A stretch of DNA of 64,000 nt from Methanosalsum zhilinae DSM 4017 (GCF_000217995.1 NC_015676.1:1905708-1969707), one strand, 5' to 3'; shown: positions 1 through 8,257, counted from the stretch's first letter. Numbers and translations are program-made. The notes: generated by a model not told the origin, from the sequence alone.

Positions 1-1
1 G

Positions 2-616
2 AATAATGAATACGGACTTTCTTCTATGGGTGGGGTGATCGTTAAGAAAATGCAGCCCCTACTGGAGACCCTGAACCTCTATGAAGATAACAGACTTTAC
101 TGGGAGAACCATAAGATAGAGGCCCTTCCATGTCATCTTTTAAATAGAATAGAGGAACTGGGTAGCTGTGAATTTGTCGAGCCAGATCTTGATAGGATGT
201 ATGACCTTCCAAAGAGGTTTGAAGAAAATCTGGAAAAATCAAAATATATTCATGAGGTATCATCATACTTCAGCCCTGCTTATTCAGGTCTTTATAAGAG
301 ACTTGTAGAAAAGGGAATTGAGATTTCATTGATCCTTACAGAAACTGTTTTTGAAAGACTGAAGAATGAATATCAATCAGACCTGGCCTTTTATCTGGGT
401 TCTGGCTATGTTAACCTGTATGTTTGTACGGAGAAGATAGAACTGGCATCGGGGGTAGTTACTGATCGGTTCCTTGCATTATCTCTTTTCTACAACACAG
501 GAATTTATCACAATCACACAATGATGAGCTTTGAATCCAGTGCAATCAATTGGGGCAAGGATCTTTTTTCCTATTATCTGGATATATCTAGAAAAATATC
601 ACAGGATGATTTCTGA
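2..616 (+). CDS. Msr-type methanogenesis regulator, C-terminal part (cut by the window edge)
   Basis: The frame is open from the first full codon, so the N-terminal part, where a winged-helix DNA-binding domain is expected, lies outside the window. The visible 204 residues match the DUF1724 (FilR1 middle domain) family of methanogen regulators: a KVKPLLETL-like motif after the missing helix-turn-helix, then an alpha/beta domain with the pattern HEVSSYFSPAYSGLY and a C-terminal stretch ending in YYLDISRKI. In Methanosarcina, proteins of this family named Msr sit beside and activate the mtsD/F/H methyl-sulfide methyltransferase genes; that is family knowledge. Because an mts-type gene follows 256 nt downstream on the same strand, I infer that this is its regulator. 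The exact Msr subgroup cannot be told without the N-terminus. Confidence 0.8.
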   Translation, partial: NNEYGLSSMGGVIVKKMQPLLETLNLYEDNRLYWENHKIEALPCHLLNRIEELGSCEFVEPDLDRMYDLPKRFEENLEKSKYIHEVSSYFSPAYSGLYKRLVEKGIEISLILTETVFERLKNEYQSDLAFYLGSGYVNLYVCTEKIELASGVVTDRFLALSLFYNTGIYHNHTMMSFESSAINWGKDLFSYYLDISRKISQDDF

Positions 617-660
617 TTCTTAATGTAGAAAGTATAGCAGAGCAATTAACTCTCTTATTC

Positions 661-677
661 GATCAAAGTCTTTGATC
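661..677. repeat. Short perfect inverted repeat after the msr-like gene
   Basis: GATCAAA and TTTGATC are separated by 3 nt. The repeat lies 45 nt after the regulator stop codon. It could be a transcript-end hairpin, although no T-run follows, or a protein-binding site between the regulator and the mts-type gene. Confidence 0.45.
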
Positions 678-700
678 TCATTAACATCTATGATCTGATT

Positions 701-714
701 GTATGATATCATAC
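701..714. promoter_or_regulatory. Perfect 14-bp palindrome upstream of the mts-type promoter
   Basis: GTATGATATCATAC is its own reverse complement. It sits about 55 nt upstream of the likely TATA box of the corrinoid/methyltransferase gene, a reasonable place for an archaeal activator site. The idea that the Msr-type regulator binds here is inference from position only. Confidence 0.4.
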
Positions 715-764
715 TATTATGCTATTTAATTATATTATGAAATTTAATAAATAACCAAGAATTA

Positions 765-785
765 TTATATATATATTTAAATTTA
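765..785 (+). promoter_or_regulatory. Likely TATA region for the mts-type operon
   Basis: A very AT-rich run containing TATATATATTTAAAT lies about 90-110 nt before the start codon at 873. With a normal archaeal spacing of about 26 nt, transcription would start near 800-810 and leave a leader of about 65-70 nt. The leader contains a small CCTG/CAGG hairpin near 815-830. The exact TATA octamer is uncertain because the whole stretch is A/T. Confidence 0.45.
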
Positions 786-872
786 AAATCACTTTGAATA
801 ACGCTGTGAATTCCTGGATAATTCAGGTGTTATTACCTAACAGTACAGATAGGATATGGAGAGTATGTATTT

Positions 873-2783
873 ATGAAAGAAGAAATACTGAACCAATTAG
901 CGGATGCTGTAGTTTCTGGTAGTAAGGAAAGTGCAGCAGAGCTTTCAAAAAAAGCTCTTGAGGAAGGAATAGACCCCCAGGAAGCACTGGTGAACGGGCT
1001 TGCTAAAGGTATGAACATAATGAGTGATAAGTATGAGACTGGAGAAGCCTTTGTCCCTCATCTATTGATCGCATCCGGTGCAATGTATGCTGGTATGGAA
1101 GTGCTTATACCCCACCTAAAGAAAGAAGGAGCTGGCAGACCTGCAACAGGGGTTATAGGTACTATTGAAGGAGATGTACATGACATAGGCAAGAACCTTG
1201 TCAAAACAATGCTCAGCGCAGCAGGATTTAATATGATAGATCTTGGTAACGATGTTCCTCTTGAGGACTTTGTGAAGGCTGCAAAGGAAAATAAGGCTGA
1301 TATCATATCCATGAGTGCACTGATGACTACTACAATGGTGGGCATGGAAAAGGTCATTGAAAGCCTTCAGGAAGAAGGTATCAGGGATGCGGTAAAGGTA
1401 ATGGTCGGTGGAGCACCTGTTTCCGAGGAATTTGCAGAAAAGATTGGTGCTGATTCAACCCATCCTGATTCTATGGGTGCAGCTGACTGGGCTACAAATG
1501 CTGTAAAAAGTATGCCACCTGCAGATGAGAGATGGACTGAGGAGAAGATAAGCCTTGGAAAGGTCAAATACAGGGATGTTCTGGCAAAGAAAAAAGCCAA
1601 GGTTGGAGCTGCAAAGGATATTGGCCTTGAGACTGCCCGTGAGATCATAGATGAGTTTGAAAAAGTAGGTGTAAAGAAGAAAGAGGAAATGACCCATATA
1701 GACAGGGTAGTCTCATCCCTTGGAGACAAAAAGGTTGACCGTCTTCCTGTATACCCACTTGCCTGTGGAGTTCTGAGAAAGTTCGTACCTACAACCTATA
1801 GAGAATATACAACTGATCCGGAAATGTTTGCCCAGAGTGCCTACCTGGGAGTAAAATACATGGACCTTGACATGTTTGTAGGTCTTGTTGATCTGTCAAT
1901 TACATCCTCTGACCTTGGATGTAAGGTAAGTATACCGGATGAGGATACTCCTGCGTCAGTGGGTCACCTGGATGACTATGATAAAATAGAAATTCCCGAG
2001 GTAAAGGAAGGAACACGTATATATGAGCTGATCCAGGCTTCAAAACTTGCAAAAGAGAGACTGAACAAGGAACTCAATGCACCATTTGTAGCTTTCCATG
2101 AAGGACCGCTTCTTACACTAACCCAGTTGATGGGTGCGGACCGTGTTCTTATGGATATGAAGACAAATCCGGACGTTGTTCTTGATGCAGTAGATAAGAT
2201 GACTGATTTTGTATGTGACATCTCTGAAAAGTTCTTTGAAGAGGATGCATGTGATGGTCTTTGTATAGATAATCTCTGGTCCAACAATGTAATTATGAGT
2301 GAGGATGATTACTGGAAGTTTGAAGGTAAGTTTGTTAAAGATCGCCATGTGCCCCTCTTTAAAGAATACAATCAGCCATACATGATCCACAGCTGTGCTG
2401 ACAATGTCCACTTTGATATTCAGATTAAAGAATTTGGTACAGGACTGTTCAGCTATGCATATTATCCAAAACTCAGGAATAAAGGATCCAAGAATTATGC
2501 AGACCTTATTCCAAAATATGGTGACATGTGCTGTATGATGGGAGAAGTAGATCCAATCAAATTCATAGATCCCTCTCCAGAGGGCGTACAGAGCATTGAG
2601 AATGATACTGAGGAACTTCTCAGGGGTGTACTTCCGGTTCTCAAAGAAAATGGACTGCAGTCAAAATATGTCATGTCTACAGGATGTGAAATTCCACCAG
2701 GCGGTCCGTTGAACGGTGTAAAGGCTATGGTAGATACTGTCAAGAAACTTGGTCCGGACTTACAGAAAGAGATCATGGGCTGA
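873..2783 (+). CDS. Corrinoid protein/methyltransferase fusion of the MtsD/F/H type (methyl-sulfide:CoM methyl transfer)
   Basis: This 636-residue protein has two parts. Residues 1 to about 215 form a corrinoid protein: a helical cap followed by the B12-binding motif GDVHDIGKN, with His103 as the lower cobalt ligand. Residues from about 260 to the end form a uroporphyrinogen-decarboxylase-fold methyltransferase with candidate zinc ligands His506 and Cys508 (IHSCAD) and Cys605 (TGCEIPPGGP). This fusion is typical of the Methanosarcina MtsD, MtsF and MtsH proteins, which carry methyl groups between methylated thiols such as dimethyl sulfide and coenzyme M. An Msr-type regulator lies upstream, and a chaperone-like gene block follows 281 nt downstream. 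A GGAG sequence precedes the ATG at 873. Cytoplasmic. The fusion class is clear; the exact substrate is inferred. Confidence 0.88.
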   Translation: MKEEILNQLADAVVSGSKESAAELSKKALEEGIDPQEALVNGLAKGMNIMSDKYETGEAFVPHLLIASGAMYAGMEVLIPHLKKEGAGRPATGVIGTIEGDVHDIGKNLVKTMLSAAGFNMIDLGNDVPLEDFVKAAKENKADIISMSALMTTTMVGMEKVIESLQEEGIRDAVKVMVGGAPVSEEFAEKIGADSTHPDSMGAADWATNAVKSMPPADERWTEEKISLGKVKYRDVLAKKKAKVGAAKDIGLETAREIIDEFEKVGVKKKEEMTHIDRVVSSLGDKKVDRLPVYPLACGVLRKFVPTTYREYTTDPEMFAQSAYLGVKYMDLDMFVGLVDLSITSSDLGCKVSIPDEDTPASVGHLDDYDKIEIPEVKEGTRIYELIQASKLAKERLNKELNAPFVAFHEGPLLTLTQLMGADRVLMDMKTNPDVVLDAVDKMTDFVCDISEKFFEEDACDGLCIDNLWSNNVIMSEDDYWKFEGKFVKDRHVPLFKEYNQPYMIHSCADNVHFDIQIKEFGTGLFSYAYYPKLRNKGSKNYADLIPKYGDMCCMMGEVDPIKFIDPSPEGVQSIENDTEELLRGVLPVLKENGLQSKYVMSTGCEIPPGGPLNGVKAMVDTVKKLGPDLQKEIMG

Positions 2784-2818
2784 ATAGACGAATAGTTGTT
2801 TCATGTAAAAAAAGTGAG

Positions 2819-2838
2819 GGCTTTGATGCATTAAAGCC
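2819..2838 (+). terminator. Small hairpin after the mts-type gene
   Basis: GGCTTT and AAAGCC flank an 8-nt loop, 35 nt after the stop codon. No T-run follows directly, so this may be an attenuating or RNA-stability hairpin rather than a full terminator. Confidence 0.35.
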
Positions 2839-2878
2839 AGCAAATATTCATATCTTACTGTGGATATGTTCCATTTGC

Positions 2879-2908
2879 GGGCTGTTCAATGCCCTGTTAT
2901 TATTTTTT
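2879..2908 (+). terminator. Hairpin with T-rich tail between the mts-type gene and the HyuA-like gene
   Basis: GGGC pairs with GCCC across an 8-nt loop and is followed by TGTTATTATTTTTT. It may partly separate transcription of the methyltransferase from the downstream accessory genes. Genes 3065-8257 could be expressed at a lower level or from their own promoter. Confidence 0.4.
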
Positions 2909-3064
2909 GCAGAAATATATCGGTAACAGATGCTATTTGCCTGTCAACCCGACATTTACGAAACTGGAATAATTTGAAAATAACATGTATGTAAGAAAAA
3001 AGGTGGATTGTGTTCTCCTGAATTTTAGGGAAGCAATTATACATCTGAAAATAGGAGGAATTTA

Positions 3065-5092
3065 ATGAGTCTTGGTCTTGGAATTGATACTGGGGGGACA
3101 TATACAGACTCGGTGATCATGGACATTTCTAGTGGATCCATACTTGATTCCAATAAATCACTGACAACATACCCTGACCTAATTACAGGGATACAGAATT
3201 CAATTGACGGGCTTGACACCAGGCTTCTGGAAAAGGTTACAAACGTTTCCGTTTCCACCACACTGGCAACAAATACCACACTTGAAGGAAAAGGTTATCC
3301 TGCTGCAATGATTCTGATTGGATACTCAATTCCAAAAGGTCTTCCAACACAGCATGTGATATCTGTAAAAGGAGGGCATGATGCAGATGGTTATGAGATC
3401 GATGATCTGGATGATCCTGAAGTAATCAAAGATTTTGTAATGTACTGTAAGAACAAGGTTGCTGCATTTGCAGTCTCGTCGTATTTTGGTGTACGAAATC
3501 CTGATCATGAACTGAAAGTAAAAAAGATAATACAGGATCTGACAGATATGCCAGTGGTCTGCGGGCATGAACTGTCACAGGGGTTGGGAGCTTATGAGAG
3601 ATCAGTCACTGCACTGTTAAATGCCCAGCTTATACCGGTAACAAACCAGTTTATACAATCAATACTTTCAGTGATGAAAGAAAGACATATCAGTGCAAAC
3701 CTTATGATGATGAAATGTGATGGTTCGCTGGTAAAGATAGAAGAGGCACTGGAAAAACCGGTCGAGTCCATATTCTCAGGTCCTGCTGCCAGTCTTGTAG
3801 GTGCAGCTCATCTAACAAAACTTGATACATGCATGACAGTTGATGTTGGTGGTACAAGCACTGATATATCCTCTTTATCAGAAGGAATCCCTATCATCAG
3901 TGACTCAGGTGCTGTTGTAGGCGGATGGAGTACAATGGTAAAGGCTATCAAGATGAATACATCTGCAATGGGAGGGGATAGTCATGTGTGGGTTCAGTGG
4001 AAGCCTTCAATCGGGCCCGGAAGAGTTATTCCTCTATGTTATGTAGCTTCGCAGCACCCGGAAGTTGTGGACAAGCTTGAAAAAATAAAAGAGGATCGAA
4101 AGATTTCTGAAAGGATTATGGACCGTATCATACAACCTGTGTCTTTTTTTGTCCGCAGTGAATCTGATCCCAGAACTCTGGAACGGTTAAACGATAATGA
4201 AAAAGAGATACTTGATGCACTTTCAGATGAACCCTTATCCATCAAAGAAATAGCCGGGATTACAGGGCACCATCCTCTGATGTTTGGTAATATCCTGGAG
4301 TCACTGATACAGAAAAGGCATATTAGCCATATAGGATTTACTCCAACAGATGCACTTCATGTACTGCAGGACTATGAAAAATGGAATTCAGAGGCTTCAC
4401 ATCTGGGCGCAGAGATTCTGGCAGAATATGTGAAGATGGATAAACTATCTTTCTGCACACATGTAAAGAAGAAAGTCGCCTTTAATATTGCACAGAACCT
4501 TGTTTCCTTTGTTGCGGAGGATGTGAAGAAAGAGGAAATTGAGAAATTGATGCAGAACTCCGAGAATCTCAGGTTCAGGTTAAATGTACCGGTTGTGTTG
4601 ATCGGGGCACCAGTCGAGGCTTTTCTGGAAGAGCTGAAAAGTGTTATTGATGGAGAAATCACTGTTCCTGAATATTATGATGTTGGAAACGCTGTAGGTG
4701 CACTTGTAGGTAATATCATCCACAGATCAGATGTTCTCATCAGGCCTTCAGCTGCAGGAAGCAGCCAATATTCAGTATTCTGTGAAGCAGGAAAAATGGT
4801 ATTTGATGAATATGGCCAGGCAGTGGATTATGGTATAAAATTCATAAACGACAGTATGGCAGAATATATGAATAGCTATGGGCTCAGCATGGACAGAATA
4901 CAGTTTGACCTGAAAAGGGATGATATAAAAAGTGAAACAGGTTCTGTCATTGAGACCAGATTAACAGGAGTTGGCATAGGATCACCAAGGAGGTCAGATA
5001 ATGAATGGGTTAAACGCTGGAATGAATCCACAGGACCAAATGAGCAGCATGGATGCTCTAGCCCGGAGTGTGCGGGCAAAGATAGGGATTAA
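3065..5092 (+). CDS. HyuA-like ASKHA-fold ATPase (hydantoinase/oxoprolinase family) with inserted winged-helix segment
   Basis: A strong Shine-Dalgarno, AGGAGGA, precedes the ATG. The 675-residue protein carries the two phosphate-binding motifs of the ASKHA (actin/Hsp70) fold: GIDTGGTYTDSVI at residue 6 onward and VDVGGTSTDISSL near residue 260. Hydantoinase and oxoprolinase A subunits share this architecture, but no partner HyuB gene is present, so amide hydrolysis is unlikely. Residues about 375-430 look like an inserted winged helix-turn-helix (LSIKEIAGI, then ILESLIQKR and IGFTPTDALHVL). The gene lies between a corrinoid methyltransferase and a chaperonin. Diol dehydratase reactivases and corrinoid-protein activators also use ASKHA folds, so I infer a role in loading or reactivating the corrinoid enzyme. 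The last 92 nt overlap the next gene. Confidence 0.8.
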   Translation: MSLGLGIDTGGTYTDSVIMDISSGSILDSNKSLTTYPDLITGIQNSIDGLDTRLLEKVTNVSVSTTLATNTTLEGKGYPAAMILIGYSIPKGLPTQHVISVKGGHDADGYEIDDLDDPEVIKDFVMYCKNKVAAFAVSSYFGVRNPDHELKVKKIIQDLTDMPVVCGHELSQGLGAYERSVTALLNAQLIPVTNQFIQSILSVMKERHISANLMMMKCDGSLVKIEEALEKPVESIFSGPAASLVGAAHLTKLDTCMTVDVGGTSTDISSLSEGIPIISDSGAVVGGWSTMVKAIKMNTSAMGGDSHVWVQWKPSIGPGRVIPLCYVASQHPEVVDKLEKIKEDRKISERIMDRIIQPVSFFVRSESDPRTLERLNDNEKEILDALSDEPLSIKEIAGITGHHPLMFGNILESLIQKRHISHIGFTPTDALHVLQDYEKWNSEASHLGAEILAEYVKMDKLSFCTHVKKKVAFNIAQNLVSFVAEDVKKEEIEKLMQNSENLRFRLNVPVVLIGAPVEAFLEELKSVIDGEITVPEYYDVGNAVGALVGNIIHRSDVLIRPSAAGSSQYSVFCEAGKMVFDEYGQAVDYGIKFINDSMAEYMNSYGLSMDRIQFDLKRDDIKSETGSVIETRLTGVGIGSPRRSDNEWVKRWNESTGPNEQHGCSSPECAGKDRD

Positions 5093-6608
5093 TGAGTCTG
5101 TAGAGGACGAGGAGCTGATGCATCATGTGGAAAGGGCATGTACAGAGATATATGATCTTCTTGTCTCATCCTATGGTCCCCGTGGCATGAATAAGATGAT
5201 CATTAACCCTGTAAATGACGTATTTCTCACAAGCGACGGGAAAACAATAATGGAAGAGATTGATATACTGCATCCGGTAGTAACTTCCCTTAAGGATATT
5301 GCAAAATCAATGGACAGAGCATGCGGAGATGGTACCAAAACCGCAGTGATACTGGCTGCAGGTCTAATCCGGAATGCTTCTATGCTCATTAAAAGAGGTG
5401 TTCATCCATCAACCATAATCAAAGGATACAGACTTGCTCTGAACAAGACATATGAGCTTCTTGAACACGAAAGCTTTCCTGCAAAATCCTATGAACAGAT
5501 GTATGCTGCTGTTCTAAGCTCGACTGCAGGTAAGGGTATAGATTTCATTATGGCAGACAAGCTTGCCAGAAACATGATGGGCATAGTAGAAAATCTTGAT
5601 AATATGTCTGAGGGTGGATTCCTTGACCTTGATGAGAATGTGAGTATTATAAAGAAGGTAGGAAAACCTGATATTGTTTCTATATCTGGTGTAATACTTG
5701 ATGAGAGACCTGCAAGAAAGGATATGCCAGATACTCTTGATAATCCTGAAATATTGATCTTAAAAGGCGATGTCAGTTTTAAGAGTGCTTTTTTGAATTC
5801 TCAGCACAATATCAGGATGGACAGTTATGAAACTTCAGTGATGTTTGAAAAAGAGCAGAAGAGAATTGTAAATGATTTTACCCGAAAAATCGTTTCCAGT
5901 GGTGCAGAAGCAGTTTTCTGTGAAGGCGATGTTGACCCTTTAATTGAATCCACCCTGTCCAGAAACAGGATTCTGCTATTTAAGAAACTTCAACCAAAAG
6001 ACCTCCTGCGATTATCAAAATCTACAGGTGCAACAATGATGTCCATCCATGATGACGATTTGTGTGAAGGCACCGGCAGGGCTGAGAGAGTGGAGGTCTC
6101 AAAAAAGTGTAATGAGTATTTTGTGTTTGTCAGGTCTCATAACAGGATGATATCTACCATTCTTATCTGGGAACCTGTCAGATATGGCCTGGAAAAGATT
6201 GAGGAGGCTGCAGATGATGCTCTGACAAATGCAGCTTTCATTCTAAGAAACAGAATGATTGTAACAGGCGGAGGTGGAATCGAGTTCATATTATCCCAGA
6301 TGCTTCGAAGCTATGCCACTACCATCGAGGGCAAGGAACAGCTGGCTGTGGAAGAGTATGCCTCTGCTCTTGAAGATATTCCAAGGATCCTGGCAAAAAA
6401 CGCAGGTATGGATGTGTTCGATTCAATGGCACAGATGTCAGGATACTATAACAGGGGAATTGATGCAAGAATAGATACTTCAGGCAGAGTATGCGAGAAT
6501 AACCCTCCGATATATGACTGTGCATCCATTAAGAAACTGGCAATTATCTCTGCTACTGAGGCTGCAAGCAATGTTCTAAGAATTGACCGGATTCTGGCAA
6601 AGAGTTAA
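5001..6608 (+). CDS. Divergent group II chaperonin (thermosome/Cpn60-like)
   Basis: This 535-residue protein spans the full length of a thermosome subunit. Recognisable are YGPRGMNK (normally GPxGMDK), SDGKTIMEEIDILHP, the catalytic loop GDGTKTAVILAAGL, DDALTNAAF in place of the usual DAL motif, VTGGGGIEF and LAKNAGMDVF. The usual nucleotide-domain signature ending in RGG is replaced by STILIWEP, and the C-terminus lacks the Gly/Met-rich tail. It is therefore a paralogue and not the housekeeping thermosome. AAGGAGGT 8 nt before the ATG at 5001 fixes this start, inside the upstream gene. Methanosarcina species carry atypical Hsp60 paralogues, and I recall that some lie near mts genes. Its position suggests a client in the methyltransferase system; this is inference. 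Confidence 0.85.
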   Translation: MNGLNAGMNPQDQMSSMDALARSVRAKIGINESVEDEELMHHVERACTEIYDLLVSSYGPRGMNKMIINPVNDVFLTSDGKTIMEEIDILHPVVTSLKDIAKSMDRACGDGTKTAVILAAGLIRNASMLIKRGVHPSTIIKGYRLALNKTYELLEHESFPAKSYEQMYAAVLSSTAGKGIDFIMADKLARNMMGIVENLDNMSEGGFLDLDENVSIIKKVGKPDIVSISGVILDERPARKDMPDTLDNPEILILKGDVSFKSAFLNSQHNIRMDSYETSVMFEKEQKRIVNDFTRKIVSSGAEAVFCEGDVDPLIESTLSRNRILLFKKLQPKDLLRLSKSTGATMMSIHDDDLCEGTGRAERVEVSKKCNEYFVFVRSHNRMISTILIWEPVRYGLEKIEEAADDALTNAAFILRNRMIVTGGGGIEFILSQMLRSYATTIEGKEQLAVEEYASALEDIPRILAKNAGMDVFDSMAQMSGYYNRGIDARIDTSGRVCENNPPIYDCASIKKLAIISATEAASNVLRIDRILAKS

Positions 6609-6632
6609 TTAGCAGTATGAGAGTGATCTATT

Positions 6633-7646
6633 ATGAATCAAAAAGATCGGGTACTGAATGCACTGAACCTCAAAAGCGTGGATAGGGTCCCGGTTGGTTC
6701 ATTTACTACAACTCCTGTGCTTGAACTTATGGAGGCATGCGGTGCATTCAGACCAGAGGCTGACCATGATCCTGAAAAAATGGCGCTGCTTGCGTTGTCG
6801 GCTCATGAAAACTGCGGATTTGAGACCGCCAGGTTTCCTTTTGATATGACCGTCCTTGCAGAGGCTGTGGGATGTACGATAGATCCGGGTACCACCAGCA
6901 GGACCCCAGCAGTTATTGAGGGGCTCAAATTTGATGATCCAGATGATCTGAATTTCATACCGGATGACCTTTGCAAAGAGGGCAGAATTCCGCAAGTACT
7001 TGAAGCTGCATATATTGTTCGAAAAAGTTTGGGGGATGATGGTTTGACAGTGGCAGGACATGAGGGACCTGTAGACCTTGCTGCAAATATTGTGGGTATG
7101 AAGGAATTTCTGCTGTTGACTCTCAAGAACAGGCCCTTTGTTGAGAGATTGCTGGATATATGTGCCGATGCATGTATCGAATACGGTAATGCCTGCATAG
7201 CTGCAGGAGCAGATGCTGTATGTGTGGCAGATGCAATTTCATCTCCTGGTATTCTTCCACCTAATGACTTTGAAGAACTTGCCCTTCCCAGATACATCCG
7301 TATTTCCAGCAGTCTTAAAGGTCCAGGAGTACTTCATGTATGTGGCAGAGTTGACCTGATCACTGATAGTATTACAGAATGTGGATTTGATGGGATCAGT
7401 GTAGAGGAGAGTGTTCAGGATCTGAGAAATCTTATCACAACAGCCCATGAAAAAGATGTGGCTGTAATTGGCAATGTATCTGCATCGTCAACCCTGTACT
7501 CTGGTAGTGAGGAGGATGTAAATGCAGAGACTCTAGAAGCCCTTGATTGCGATATTGATATAATTGCACCTGGGTGTGGCATTGCACCAGAGACACCGAT
7601 AAATAACCTGAAGGCAATGGTGAAGGCCAGAGACAGTTATTATTAG
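6633..7646 (+). CDS. MtbA/MtaA-type methylcobamide:CoM methyltransferase homologue
   Basis: This 337-residue protein has the uroporphyrinogen decarboxylase fold. It starts NQKDRVLNAL, typical of methylcobamide:coenzyme M methyltransferases, and contains the zinc-site pattern HxC...C: His235 and Cys237 in LHVCGR, and Cys315 in APGCGIAP. Family members move a methyl group from a corrinoid protein to coenzyme M, which is activated as a zinc thiolate. It lies 24 nt after the chaperonin gene, apparently in the same transcript. The upstream fusion already carries a methyltransferase domain, so this one may serve another corrinoid protein or complete the route to CoM. Which methyl donor it uses cannot be told. 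Confidence 0.85.
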   Translation: MNQKDRVLNALNLKSVDRVPVGSFTTTPVLELMEACGAFRPEADHDPEKMALLALSAHENCGFETARFPFDMTVLAEAVGCTIDPGTTSRTPAVIEGLKFDDPDDLNFIPDDLCKEGRIPQVLEAAYIVRKSLGDDGLTVAGHEGPVDLAANIVGMKEFLLLTLKNRPFVERLLDICADACIEYGNACIAAGADAVCVADAISSPGILPPNDFEELALPRYIRISSSLKGPGVLHVCGRVDLITDSITECGFDGISVEESVQDLRNLITTAHEKDVAVIGNVSASSTLYSGSEEDVNAETLEALDCDIDIIAPGCGIAPETPINNLKAMVKARDSYY

Positions 7647-7669
7647 CTGTTTTGGAGTGGGGTAAATTG

Positions 7670-8257
7670 ATGAAAATTATTATGATCGGAGGTATCAGGG
7701 GTTCAGGTAAAACTTCTCTGATAAGAAGACTAGCTGGACATTTCACTGCCAGGGGGTTGAAAGTGGGAATTGTTGTTACTGAACTGGGTGAGATTGAATA
7801 TAATGAGAGTTCAGATGAAGTATTCGTAAAGCATTCTGTGAGTGATTGTGTATCATGTACATTCCGATATGATGTGGTACATGCACTCATTGATATGTTC
7901 AGTACTTTTACTCCAGACATTGTTTTTATAGAAATTGCAGGCATTGCATTTCCTGGAAGGCTTGAAGAAGATATCGAAGAGCATGTGGATGTTGCAGGAC
8001 TTGAGGTTATACCTGTGATATATATGGTGGATGCTGCTGAATTTATACCAGATACTGAAAAGATTCCAAAATTTGTTATAGATCAGATTAACAGTGCTGC
8101 TGCAGCCTGTATTAACAGGATCGATCTCGTTGAAGGTGAAAAAATTGAACAGATCAAATATGTACTGGAGAAAACCAGGCCTTCAATTCATGTTTTCTGC
8201 TTTTCTTTGAAATTAAATAAAGGAGATCTGGATGATCTTATACAGTTTTTAAGTTAA
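7670..8257 (+). CDS. G3E-like P-loop GTPase (CobW/HypB/MeaB-like metallochaperone)
   Basis: The ATG at 7670 follows GGGGT and is preferred over an upstream TTG at 7652. The 195-residue protein has a Walker A motif GGIRGSGKTS (residues 7-16), a hydrophobic strand ending DIVFIEIAG near residue 88, and NRID near residue 148 as a variant of the guanine-specifying NKxD. A CVSC pair (Cys60, Cys63) sits where many COG0523 proteins have a CxCC metal motif. It is shorter than CobW proteins and lacks their C-terminal domain. G3E GTPases deliver metals or cobalamin to enzymes; MeaB guards a B12 mutase. It is the last gene of the mts-associated block, so I infer a role in corrinoid or metal insertion. 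Confidence 0.75.
   Translation: MKIIMIGGIRGSGKTSLIRRLAGHFTARGLKVGIVVTELGEIEYNESSDEVFVKHSVSDCVSCTFRYDVVHALIDMFSTFTPDIVFIEIAGIAFPGRLEEDIEEHVDVAGLEVIPVIYMVDAAEFIPDTEKIPKFVIDQINSAAAACINRIDLVEGEKIEQIKYVLEKTRPSIHVFCFSLKLNKGDLDDLIQFLS

Noticed and set aside
3065-5092. HyuA-like gene as a true hydantoinase or oxoprolinase
   Set aside because: No HyuB subunit is encoded nearby, a winged-helix-like insert is present, and the context is corrinoid methyl transfer.
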